The position numbers and the translations under genes are program-made. Below are positions 1-8,200 of a stretch of DNA of 12,324 nt, one piece after another. The DNA is from Thalassiosira profunda. Its lineage: Eukaryota; Bacillariophyta; Thalassiosirophyceae; Thalassiosirales; Thalassiosiraceae. Where the stretch lies: contig JALLAP010000697.1 in the NCBI GenBank assembly GCA_036939355.1, positions 1 to 12,324 on the forward strand, in the 5' to 3' direction. Each line of letters begins with the position of its first letter. Position 1 is the stretch's first letter. Below the pieces are notes generated by a model. The model was not told the origin of the DNA, did no database searches, and saw only the letters and a list, made by a program, of their open reading frames with translations.

Positions 1-18
1 GGTAGGAGGAGTATCATT

Positions 19-32
19 GACTGCAAGCAGTC
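19..32. repeat. Perfect 6-2-6 inverted repeat downstream of IVD
   Basis: GACTGC-AA-GCAGTC is a perfect inverted repeat with a two-base spacer. It lies beyond the stop codon and the AATAAA signal of the minus-strand IVD gene. It could form a small hairpin near the transcript end or be a dyad protein-binding site, but a stem this short also occurs by chance. No function is assigned. Confidence 0.3.
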
Positions 33-53
33 TTTCGACACTCCCTATTGTAC

Positions 54-59
54 TTTATT
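54..59 (-). terminator. AATAAA polyadenylation signal of the IVD gene
   Basis: The plus strand reads TTTATT, which is AATAAA on the minus strand, about 36 bases after the IVD stop codon. The position and hexamer match a classical eukaryotic poly(A) signal. Algal genes do not always use this hexamer, so its use here is likely but unproven. Confidence 0.5.
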
Positions 60-94
60 ACACAATTCACAGCTACCACACAATCGACAAGTGA

Positions 95-1423
95 CTATTC
101 GAGTTTGTTGCCATCCAACCGAAGCAAATCTCGCGACATGTTCTTGTGGTGACTTTCGTTCGTTCCGCCTCCGATTTCGAGCAGCTTGGCATCCCTCCAA
201 AGCCTTTCCACAGTATATTCTCCCACGTATCCGTACCCTCCCATCACTTGGATGGCCCGATCGGCGACGTTCTTTGCCATTTGAGCGCAGTACAGTTTGA
301 CTCCATCCGCATCGAGTCCGTTTCCGTAGGTTGAGAGGTCGAGCCCATTCGCAAACCCGTACAGATAACATTTGCCTGCCATGTACTCTGCGTAACTCTC
401 GGTGATCATTTTCTGGATCTGGCCAAATCCGTACAAATTGGGTTTCCCAAATGCCGGCCGGTTCGATGCGTAGGCGATCATCTCGTCTAGTGAACGCCGG
501 GCAATTCCTACTGCCATGGCCGCCAGGGCTACTCGTTCGATCTCGAGGTTGCGCATCATGCACAGAGTTGCCCCATTGACCTCGCCCACGACGTGCGTGC
601 TGGCTGGCAGGAATACGTTCTCAAAGACCAGTTCCGCGGTAGGCGACGCCCGCATCCCGAGCTTGTCCTCAATCTTTTGGCCGACGGAGAATCCCTCCAT
701 TCCGCCTTCCACGATGAATTGAGTGAGGTCCGTCCGCTTCTCCGAGCCAGTGCGCGCGTAGACGAGGAACAGGTCGCCCGTTTCCTTGCCCGTCAGTGTG
801 CCGTTTGTTATCCACATTTTGGCTCCGTTGAGGACGTATCCATCCCGAGCTGCGTCGTAGGCCGCGCTGGTTCGCATTCCCAACACGTCCGTGCCAGCAT
901 TTGGCTCGGACATGCACATGCCCCCAATCTGGCTCCCATCGCACACCCCCGGCAGGAACCGCGCCAGCTGCTCGTCATTTCCATTCACCGCCAGATTGTT
1001 CGCCAGCAGAATCGAGTGGGCGAGGTAGCTCAGGCACAGCGCCGGATCCGAGTAGGACAGCTCCTCGTGCACGATCGAGACGGCGGTGGCGTCGGGCAAT
1101 CCCGTCCCGCCGAACTCCTCCGGCACCGTCAGGCCCAAAATGCCCATGCCGCCGTCGGCCGAGCCGAATTTGCGGAAAAGGGGGACGTTGAACGCCTCGG
1201 TGCGGTTGTGCGCCAGCGCCTGCGGCTCCACCTCCCGTTCGGTGAAGGCGCGGACCATCTCGCGCAGCGCGGCGTGGTCCTCGGTGGGGTTGAAGAGTTT
1301 GGTGAGGGACGGAGCGGCGTCGTCTTCCGCCCAAGAGGGCGACGCCGACGCGAAGGAGCGGGGGAATCGCTTCGCCGCCGCGAGGCCGCGGGGGTTGCAC
1401 GCGCGGCGCAGGGCGGAGGCCAT
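95..1423 (-). CDS. IVD: Isovaleryl-CoA dehydrogenase, mitochondrial
   Basis: Predicted 442-aa FAD-dependent acyl-CoA dehydrogenase. In this family, IVD oxidises isovaleryl-CoA to 3-methylcrotonyl-CoA in leucine breakdown in the mitochondrial matrix and passes electrons to ETF. Residues 1-30 are rich in Arg, Ala and Ser without acids (MASALRRACNPRG...), like a matrix presequence. The N-terminal helical domain follows, then the signature CMSEPNAGTDV at 170-180 and the second signature QVMGGYGYVGEYTVERLWRD at 392-411. The sub-family call rests on two sites: Glu296 in 'EIERVALA' aligns with the helix-G catalytic Glu of IVD (Glu254 in mature human), and the place of the MCAD catalytic Glu376 is Gly419 in 'IGGGT'. 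The start is the first ATG that makes a presequence. The frame stays open about 100 codons further upstream, but that stretch is a tandem repeat read in two different frames, so it is not coding. There is no intron. Long-chain acyl-CoA dehydrogenase shares the helix-G Glu and is the main alternative. Confidence 0.88.
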   Translation of the reverse strand: MASALRRACNPRGLAAAKRFPRSFASASPSWAEDDAAPSLTKLFNPTEDHAALREMVRAFTEREVEPQALAHNRTEAFNVPLFRKFGSADGGMGILGLTVPEEFGGTGLPDATAVSIVHEELSYSDPALCLSYLAHSILLANNLAVNGNDEQLARFLPGVCDGSQIGGMCMSEPNAGTDVLGMRTSAAYDAARDGYVLNGAKMWITNGTLTGKETGDLFLVYARTGSEKRTDLTQFIVEGGMEGFSVGQKIEDKLGMRASPTAELVFENVFLPASTHVVGEVNGATLCMMRNLEIERVALAAMAVGIARRSLDEMIAYASNRPAFGKPNLYGFGQIQKMITESYAEYMAGKCYLYGFANGLDLSTYGNGLDADGVKLYCAQMAKNVADRAIQVMGGYGYVGEYTVERLWRDAKLLEIGGGTNESHHKNMSRDLLRLDGNKLE

Positions 1424-1584
1424 CGTCGCGTACAATAGGGCCAATTGCAATTTATGAGCGTATGAGGGAGAGGGTCGCCGCCGAACTCGGTGGTGGCGCT
1501 CGTCGCGCAGAGGGTACAATATCGCAGCGAGCCGATTGCAATTTATGAGCGTATGAGGGAGAGGGCCGCCGCCGAACTCGGTGG
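1424..1584. repeat. Tandem duplication in the IVD leader or promoter
   Basis: A 53-base segment at 1441-1493 recurs at 1532-1584 with 51 of 53 identical bases, at a period of 91. Similarity continues to the left with small indels: CGTCGCG...TACAATA occurs at 1424-1437 and again at 1501-1521. The whole unit of about 80-90 bases, starting directly at the IVD start codon, therefore looks duplicated head to tail. The period is not a multiple of three, so the two copies are read in different frames on the minus strand. This argues that the region is leader or promoter, not an N-terminal extension of IVD. Confidence 0.85.
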
Positions 1585-1966
1585 CATTGCCATCGTTCCG
1601 ATCCGCAGATGTCAGATTTTTTTTCAGGCCCCAGAATTCGTTGGCGATCAATGATATCGCCATTGCTTCGCTGATCGTTGGCGAGCGTGTCACCCAAAAG
1701 CGACGTCCGTCGTCGTCGTCCAACACCAAAGAACTTGACGGAACAATGCATTCTCAAACACAACCACGTTCCGCAAGACGGTGCTCATAAAAACGAAGTG
1801 GACCATGCAGAATTAGACGCCGCCTGCAGTAGGCGGCCATCAGTCGGTGCAGGAGCGGAGTGCTCACATCATAGAAATAGAATCCATCGCCCATCGCTTC
1901 TGTTAGAATTGCAGTGCTCGCCCCGTGCCGTCATTGTTCCTCTGGACCTCGGACTTGTGACACATC
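1424..1966. promoter_or_regulatory. Divergent intergenic region between IVD and the LRR gene
   Basis: These 543 bases separate the start codons of two divergent genes, so they must hold both 5' leaders and both promoters. The IVD-proximal part carries the tandem duplication described separately. A pyrimidine run followed by CAG (8 T then CAG, 1617-1627) resembles a plus-strand splice acceptor and could mark a 5'-UTR intron of the LRR gene, but I see no matching donor I would defend. No clear TATA box and no convincing coding frame were seen. Confidence 0.5.
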
Positions 1967-3214
1967 ATGTGCACCGCGAACCAGCCCCTCGTGCACCCGT
2001 TGGGCCAGCGAGATGCCGTCGTCGCGCCCATCATGCCCACCGCCTACTGGGTGTCGCAGGGCATCCCGGAGCCCACCGCCTACGGCATGGAGCGGTTCCA
2101 ATTGCAGCTCGTCGAGCGGAAGTTCATCTACGGCCACGTGATCTACATCGAGCCCCCGACGTCCAACGTCGAGGCCATTCCGCACCACGATCTCCTCCTC
2201 CCGCACTGGCGGAGGTACTTGAAGAACCTGGCGGAGCGGGGGCGCGCCAAGTCCTTCTTCGTGGACAGGTTCGAGCTACACACGTCGGTCCTGGACGTCG
2301 TGGTGCCGTCGCTCATGCCGATGCACCTTAACGAATTGGGACTTTGCCGGTGCCGCATCGATCGCGAGGGGTTGCTCCTCATCTTGAAATACATGTCTCA
2401 GAACAGCACTCTCAAAAGGCTCTTGCTGAACGAGAACCAATTCGAGGATCTGGACGTGGCGGAGGCGTACGCGCTGGCCATCAAGAACCACCCGAGCATG
2501 GAGGAGCTGTGCATCTCTCATTGCATGCTCGGCGTGAACGACCACCTCTTGCGCGAGATTCTGGGAGGCTGCAATCGATTGAAGGTCCTTCGTCTCAACG
2601 GGAATGACATCGGTACGGAGTGCATCAAGCACATTGGAACATTCTTGGCCGGCAACCCCAACTTGACAACGCTGCGGCTGGACAACAATATCCTGTCGGA
2701 CGATGATGCGGTGGAAATCACAGCGGCGCTGAAAACGAATACCAATCTGAAATATCTCTACTTGAAGGGCAACGACTTTTCCGAGGCGGGGAAGAAGGAA
2801 ATGACCACGGCGGTGTTTGACACCACGAGCCTGTCTTCCATTGCGGCGTCAAACCACAACTGCGAAATCGTATACGACACACCCGTTGTCACGAGCACCC
2901 TGAACGAAAAGTATTGGTCCACAAACAGAAAGGTCCGCAGCAAGATTCTCCTTGCGCTCTACGGGATTGACAACGAAAAGGACGTCGTGCAGTACTTCAG
3001 AGACTTTCCTCTGGAGCTCATTCCCAACGTATTGGAACTGATCCAGCAGGAGATAGATCTCCTCAAGCAACACGATGCTTCAATTAGCGGAAAGAACGAA
3101 CCACCACAGCTGCTAGGGCGGATGTTCGACTTCATTCGAGTTTGGAACCTGCCCTGGCTGTTTGGGAACGGATGGCATCAAGCGGTGGGAGATCCGATGG
3201 ATGTTGACGACTAG
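1967..3214 (+). CDS. Leucine-rich-repeat protein, ribonuclease-inhibitor type
   Basis: Predicted 415-aa soluble protein with no signal peptide or membrane segment. Residues 1-118 are a non-repeat N-terminal part. About six LRRs of roughly 28 residues cover 119-283; the clearest are LKVLRLNGNDIGTECIKHI (205-223), LTTLRLDNNILSDDDAVEI (233-251) and LKYLYLKGNDFSEAGKKEM (261-279). The period and the L-x-L-x-x-N-x-I/L pattern are those of RI-like LRRs, which form curved protein-binding surfaces. Residues 312-370 form a separate helical C-terminal part (EKYWSTNRKVRSKILLALYG), with a second amphipathic segment at 347-369, and the tail is acidic (PMDVDD). The ATG at 1967 is the first after an in-frame TGA at 1958-1960 and has A at -3. 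There is no intron. The gene is divergent from IVD and convergent with the GCK gene. The partner and process are unknown; a scaffold or adaptor role is an inference from the fold. Confidence 0.85.
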   Translation: MCTANQPLVHPLGQRDAVVAPIMPTAYWVSQGIPEPTAYGMERFQLQLVERKFIYGHVIYIEPPTSNVEAIPHHDLLLPHWRRYLKNLAERGRAKSFFVDRFELHTSVLDVVVPSLMPMHLNELGLCRCRIDREGLLLILKYMSQNSTLKRLLLNENQFEDLDVAEAYALAIKNHPSMEELCISHCMLGVNDHLLREILGGCNRLKVLRLNGNDIGTECIKHIGTFLAGNPNLTTLRLDNNILSDDDAVEITAALKTNTNLKYLYLKGNDFSEAGKKEMTTAVFDTTSLSSIAASNHNCEIVYDTPVVTSTLNEKYWSTNRKVRSKILLALYGIDNEKDVVQYFRDFPLELIPNVLELIQQEIDLLKQHDASISGKNEPPQLLGRMFDFIRVWNLPWLFGNGWHQAVGDPMDVDD

Positions 3215-3379
3215 AGTGGGAACTAGGTGACACAGTGCAAATATTGCTTTCATACGGGTCTTGTTTGGCTAGAGAAGTATAGGTTAGAAACTTTGCTTGT
3301 TCGGCTAGAGGAGAGAAGGTGATAAAAATGGATAGTGAACAGAAATGAACAAAGGATTGATACTGTCTTCATTTGATAT
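3215..3379. other. Convergent intergenic region with a short direct repeat
   Basis: These 165 bases hold the 3' ends of the LRR and GCK genes. An imperfect 18-base direct repeat sits at 3260-3277 and 3296-3313 (16 of 18 identical, core GGCTAGAG). No AATAAA hexamer was seen for either gene. The 3' UTRs may overlap between the two strands. Confidence 0.5.
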
Positions 3380-4321
3380 TTAGCTGCTACTCTTTGGCAG
3401 CAACATTGTTCGAGATAAGATTGCAACATCGTCCGTTTCCGTGTCGTAAATAGCACGGACCGTAGCGGATTGCGTGCCATCGGCAACCTTGAATTGCAGG
3501 ACACAGCCAAGCTTCCCCATATCCATGTCTCCGTTTGAGCCGGCAGCAACCACATTACCATTATCTGATAGGACGTATGCTGCAATCAAGGGCTGCCCGC
3601 CCGATTCTCGGACAAAGAAAATTGCGCCCGTGCGTGTGGCTGAGCTAACTTGCACCGTTGGGTTGATATCCTCTGGGAAGTGAAGAGCATCGTACTTGCC
3701 CGATACGATGCCATCCTCTATCTCCTTCACAAACGCACCCCACGATGCTTTCAACTCGGAAGCACTCTCTTTTCGTTCTTGATCGTCACTTGCGGCATCG
3801 TCGTCGTAATACTCTGCATTCGCATCCAAGCACTCGGCAAGGCGTTCGGCATGCTCTGAACATTTGGCGAGATGCAGAGGCTCTCCCTTGGCATCTTTGC
3901 CAGGATGCTCGTCCGTGCACGCCAGCCACTGCTTGAATATCTCCCCGCACGGGCCCGAGCCGAACTTTTTGCACATTGGGCAATCCTCTCTGTCGGCAAC
4001 ATCTGGTATTGTTGCGTCGTCGCTAGTATTTGTTGATATCCCTCGGGGGGTTATTGTTGGAACTGATGTGCCAAAGATTGGTGGACGTCGCCGTTGGGAT
4101 CTGCCCGACTCAGCCTCCATCGAGCAAGTATTTGTTGATGCGTGAATCCATGCTCCCAAAGAGGATATTGCAACGCTTGCAGCGAGAGACGCGCGGGCCG
4201 CCGAGTGTCGGGTGCAGTTTGGTGAATGGTGATGGCTGAGCCTACGAAACGCGCAAGAAGGGACGCCGCACCTAGCAGCAGGGATGCCGCCGCCCAGACG
4301 AAGCACCTCTCTGCGCATCAT
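3380..4321 (-). CDS. GCK-domain protein with twin CX9C cysteines
   Basis: Predicted 313-aa protein, likely mitochondrial. The start is the MM pair at 4321/4318 (A at -3); the frame continues upstream only to an in-frame stop without another ATG. Residues 1-43 are rich in Arg, Ser and Ala without acids apart from Glu5. Residues 44-61 are hydrophobic (ASLAASVAISSLGAWIHA), so the N-terminus looks like a bipartite presequence. The GCK domain covers about 114-172 with Cys114, 117, 125, 135, 154 and 164. That is CX2C followed by a twin CX9C pair (125/135 and 154/164), the arrangement of proteins folded by Mia40/Erv1 in the intermembrane space. An acidic linker (172-187) and a conserved-looking C-terminal domain of about 120 residues follow, starting 'LKASWGAFVKEIEDG'. 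The domain assignment is strong from the CPMC...GPCG...C pattern; the molecular role is unknown. The mitochondrial address is an inference from the presequence-like start and the cysteine spacing. Confidence 0.8.
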   Translation of the reverse strand: MMRREVLRLGGGIPAARCGVPSCAFRRLSHHHSPNCTRHSAARASLAASVAISSLGAWIHASTNTCSMEAESGRSQRRRPPIFGTSVPTITPRGISTNTSDDATIPDVADREDCPMCKKFGSGPCGEIFKQWLACTDEHPGKDAKGEPLHLAKCSEHAERLAECLDANAEYYDDDAASDDQERKESASELKASWGAFVKEIEDGIVSGKYDALHFPEDINPTVQVSSATRTGAIFFVRESGGQPLIAAYVLSDNGNVVAAGSNGDMDMGKLGCVLQFKVADGTQSATVRAIYDTETDDVAILSRTMLLPKSSS

Positions 4322-4703
4322 CGTAGCCGCTTCAGTTGTGGGCCGTCGCGGTGCTGAGGGCGCCGGGCTGCCTGCTGGCCCGGTCTCACGCCCGCCACCG
4401 GTGCCGCTGGTCAAGGGCTAACGAAATTGCTCATAAATCGATTGTATGTATAGATTTCAGCATTTGCAATTGGAGTACATACGTCGAATTGAGAGAAACA
4501 AAGAAAGTACTTCTACGAATTGCACAACCTTATCCCCACCAAATTAATATCAATTCCTCCGTAGTGTTGGGCGGTTGAATGACATTCAAACTGACCCATT
4601 GTCAGATGCCCATCTCAAATATCCGCGTAGACGCTACCAAGGTCCTACGTAAGACTAACAGTACTGTCCGAGCTGCCTCCGACAATTTTTTTGCCCGCGA
4701 GAG

Positions 4704-4714
4704 TTTTGGCGCCC
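4704..4714. promoter_or_regulatory. TTTTGGCGCCC element, E2F-like, copy 1
   Basis: TTTTGGCGCCC fits the E2F/DP consensus TTTSSCGC and contains the palindrome GGCGCC. The same 11 bases recur at 5018-5028 in the same intergenic region. Such sites drive cell-cycle genes in plants and animals. Their activity here is unproven, and a GC-rich background makes chance matches easier. Confidence 0.25.
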
Positions 4715-5017
4715 CGCGCAAGCCAAGCGAAAGAGCACCTCTCTCCCTCCACCCTCCACCGTGCCACCACGCCGCTGGCAAGGCGCAGGTGACACCGCCC
4801 TGGCCAAAATTGGGGAAGCTAGTCCGATACTTCACCCGGAGGACCAACACGGTTGGACGGCCGAGGCCAAATTTTGCGGCCCCGAAGCGTTGATTGCCCG
4901 GTGCAAAATTTTTGGAGGCAGCGCGCCATTGGACCCGCGCCCCCCCCTCTGCCCCCGGCGCGCTGCGCCAACGCCTCGGCGGCGGCCTGCGGGTGTGCAC
5001 AAAGGCTTTTGCGGTGC

Positions 5018-5028
5018 TTTTGGCGCCC
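5018..5028. promoter_or_regulatory. TTTTGGCGCCC element, E2F-like, copy 2
   Basis: This is an exact second copy of the 11-base element at 4704-4714, on the same strand, about 180 bases before the ARM start codon. Its position suits a promoter element of the plus-strand ARM gene. The call is by consensus match only. Confidence 0.25.
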
Positions 5029-5091
5029 GCCTCCTCAAATCCCCGGCCACTCCGGTAGGCGGTGCACATCATAGGTTTTCATTCGTCGATA

Positions 5092-5105
5092 CCCAACAAG
5101 TTGGG
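5092..5105. repeat. Perfect 6-2-6 inverted repeat before the ARM gene
   Basis: CCCAAC-AA-GTTGGG is a perfect dyad about 100 bases upstream of the ARM start codon. It could be a dimeric transcription-factor site or a small hairpin in the 5' leader. It has the same 6-AA-6 form as the dyad at 19-32 but unrelated arms. Confidence 0.3.
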
Positions 5106-5206
5106 AAGGCGCACGTGCTGTGCACCCCCCGCCTCCTTCAGAAGAACAACGCACATCTCGCGGCCCATCCCTCCGCGGCGTTCATCGGCGACAAAAATAG
5201 GAAGCG

Positions 5207-8200
5207 ATGGCGCCCCGCATAGCCAACGACAGCTACCCCGACGAGCTCCTGGCGGTGGAGCACGCCGACCTCGGCCCCGTCGCCCCTCCCGCCCTGGCCG
5301 GGGGCGGGCTCGGAGGCGGCGTGGGAGCGCACCCCGCCGCCACCCCCGCGGCCACGGTGGCGGCCGACCTCGCCCTCGAGGCCGACGCCGGGGCCGCGGC
5401 CGCGGCGGCGGTGGCGATGGCGGACGCGGAGCTGGAGGGCCAACCGGGCGCCAACACGGGTGGCGATGCGCACGGGCTGCCTGCCCATGCCGTCGACCCC
5501 CTCGCGATGGGCCGGCCAGCCGGGCCGCCGGCGATCCATCCCTCCCACTCGTCCGGTAGTGATGTGGTCATGGGCCACCCCACCCTGGGCACGGTCGACA
5601 CGGGCCTCGGGACGATGGGGACGACGGTGACAGTGGACATGGCGCACGCCGCCCAGCGGGCGTGGGAGGCGTTCGCGGCCAGCCAGGAGCAGGCGATGCT
5701 GGTGCCGGATCCATTGATGGCCCCGCCCCAGGCAGCGTTGCAGCCGATGGCCACGGAGGGGACGGCCGGGCCGGCGCCGCGCGCGGCCCCGGGGGTCTCC
5801 CCGGCGTCGATGCCCGCGACGTCCCCCTCGGCGGCGTCGCTGGCGGCCTTTCATGGGTCGCCGCCCGTGCCGGGCGCGGGGTCTAACGGCAACGAGACGC
5901 CTGCGACGTACCAGCAGCTCCTTCGGCAGCAAAGGCAGGACCTCCTGCACTCGGGCCTGAGCGTGTCCAGCGCCCCCGCCGCCTCCTCCGCCGCCCCGGC
6001 CGCCGACCGGACGGCCGCGGCGCCGCCGCGACGAGCGTCGAGTCGGACGAACCCCGCGGCCAATTCCGGCCCGCCGGTGCCCCGCGCCAGCAGCTTCGGG
6101 GGGTTCCCCGCCCCGCCCCGAAATCCGTCGCGGCCCGCCAGCGCCTTCGCCTCCGGGGACAACGGCCAGGCTCCGCCCCTCGCCCCGGCATTGGAAGACG
6201 TGCAGGCCGACTCGGTCGCGAGCTCGCTGACCGGGAGCCTTCCCTACGACCGGAGCGCCTCCCTCAATGGCTCTACCCACACCGCGAGCTACCAGAGGTT
6301 TCTCAGCGGGCTGGAGCACCACGCGAGCTCGCCCCTCGAGACAATCCCCCCGAGCGAGGGCGACGAAAACAGCCCCCAGGAGACGGTCGCCAGCCTCCAC
6401 TCGGCCGGGGCCTTCTCCACCTCCGTGGGCATGCGCACGCCCGAGTCCAAGCCGGGCTCTCCGGATTCCAAGATGAGCCCGGGCGAAGCCAGCCCCGGTG
6501 CGAATGGAAGCTTCGCCCACAGTCCCAAGCTGCCGTATTCCCCGAGCCTGCTGGACCGGACGAGCTTCCCGGAGGAGGAGGAGGGTTCCCTCGACGGCGC
6601 GGGCGACGAGGCGGGCGGGGACGACAAGTACTCCCCCGTGTCCAAGCTGGACTTTGCCGACGAGGGCAAGATGGACGCGACGGCGGCCACGGCCGACGCC
6701 ACCCTGGACGAGTCGCACGTTGTTCAGGAGGACGCGGCGCTCCCGACGTTGACGGCGCTGCGCCCCCGTCCCTCGCCGTTTTCCGGGGCTCATGGCGGCG
6801 CCTCGAGCGGAACGAGCGGCCACAGCAGCCACAGCACGCAAGCCAGCTCGTTCGACGGCGTCGCCCCCTCCGCCCAGCTCGCACCGACTCCGAACCAATT
6901 GGTGCGCAACGAGGCCTTCGAACACTCCCCCGCCCCGCGGCCCCAATACCGCCACCAAATCAGCGACGTCTCCATCGACACGGACGGCTCCGTGCAGTTG
7001 AACCAGACGCCCCCGCCCCTCGCCTTCGGCCCGGACACCACCATCGCCGACCTCACCGCCCACGCCGAGCAAGGGCGGGTCGTCGACGTCCTCGCCGCCC
7101 TGACCACCCCCCGCCTCCAGACCCTCGGCGCGCGCATGCTGGCCGATTACGCCAAGATGCCCGCCCGCCGGGCCGCCGTGGCGAGCAACCCCAAGATTCT
7201 CGAGTTTGTCCAAAATGCGGCGGTGGAGGTGGGGAACACCATCTCGCCGCAGTACGCCCCCTCGAGCCCGGGGAGTCGGCGGCGGCACCAGGAGCACGCG
7301 GCCGAGTACGCGAGCCCCGGTTGGTTGGGGCGGGAGTACGCCGTCGAGACGGTCCGGAGCCTGACGGCCGCGGAGGAGAACGATCGGTATTTGATGACGG
7401 CGCCGGGGTTGCTCCGCACCCTCGCGCTGGTGGCGCGCGGGGGGCCCTTCGTCCGCCGCGCCGCCGCGAGTATGTTCGGGGAGCCGTCCGTGGTGGCCGT
7501 GGCCCCGCCTCAATTTAATGACGACGGAAGCGCGCCGCTGCGCGACGAGGCCGTTTCGGCGGCGAGCGACAAGGCCAGGCTGCACGCCTGCATCGCCATC
7601 ATGAATTTGAGCTGCGGGAAGGGGAACAAGGCCGAGATCGCCCGGGTTTCCGAGGTGTTGGAGGGGATGCGGGACGTGATGCTGGGACGGCACTTTACCA
7701 GTCCGCCCAAGACGAGCCTGAGCGGATCGAGGGCCGCGGGCAATGTGTCGGACGAGGCGCGGCTCAAGGCGACGACGTGCATCAAGAACCTGAGCAATGC
7801 GGACGCCAACGACGCCGCCCTGCTGGGCACGCCGGGCCTCGTCGAGACGCTGGGATACGTCGCCGAGGCGACGTGCCACCCCCACACGGGCGCCACGACC
7901 TGCACCACCCACGCCTGCCTCGCCCTCATGAACNGCCGAGGCGACGTGCCACCCCCACACGGGCGCCACGACCTGCACCACCCACGCCTGCCTCGCCCTC
8001 ATGAACCTCTCCATCTCCAAGGCGAACAAGCACCGCGTCTTTCGGACGCCGGGGGTCATGGACGCGCTCATGGCCGTCATCGCCCGGACCGCCCCCCAGG
8101 CCAACAACCGCGCCGCCAACGGGGAGCGCACTCCCAAGGATCCCAACTTCGAGGCGCGGATCAAGGCGTGCTCGGCGTTGAGCAACCTCGCCATCGGGTA

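Larger units (their letters stand above)
4322..5206. promoter_or_regulatory. Divergent intergenic region between the GCK and ARM genes
   Basis: These 885 bases separate two divergent start codons. Base composition changes sharply: the stretch 4420-4700 is AT-rich, while 4700-5206 is GC-rich like the ARM gene. Two copies of TTTTGGCGCCC lie at 4704-4714 and 5018-5028, and a perfect CCCAAC-AA-GTTGGG dyad lies at 5092-5105. Several open frames cross the region on both strands, but their products are low-complexity and Arg/Pro/Ala-rich without family features, so I call no gene here. Confidence 0.5.

Noticed and set aside
593..1438. A 281-codon plus-strand frame opposite IVD
   Set aside because: It is the antisense shadow of a well-supported IVD gene; its product is rich in Arg, His and Gly with no family pattern.
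1617..1627. A splice acceptor for a 5'-UTR intron of the LRR gene
   Set aside because: The T-run plus CAG fits an acceptor, but no donor with supporting context was found and no transcript evidence is available, so it is only mentioned.
1424..1729. N-terminal extension of IVD by about 100 residues
   Set aside because: The stretch is the tandem repeat read in two different frames, lacks family similarity, and would bury the presequence at the ATG at 1423.
1678..2331. A 217-codon plus-strand frame overlapping the LRR start
   Set aside because: It is in another frame from the LRR gene, with a Pro/Arg/His-rich product, and its overlap is explained by codon bias.
3380..4414. A longer GCK protein starting near 4414
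   Set aside because: The codon there is TTG, not ATG. The first ATG in the frame is at 4321 and gives a presequence-like N-terminus.
4602..5072. A 156-codon minus-strand frame in the GCK/ARM intergenic region
   Set aside because: The product is low-complexity and Arg/Ala/Gly-rich, with no recognisable domain. Similar frames exist on the plus strand over the same bases.
7862..8006. A true tandem repeat encoding an extra ARM unit
   Set aside because: The copies are 100% identical, 72 bases long, separated by an N, and break the frame. A second site in the gene has the same overlap length. An assembly artefact explains all of this.
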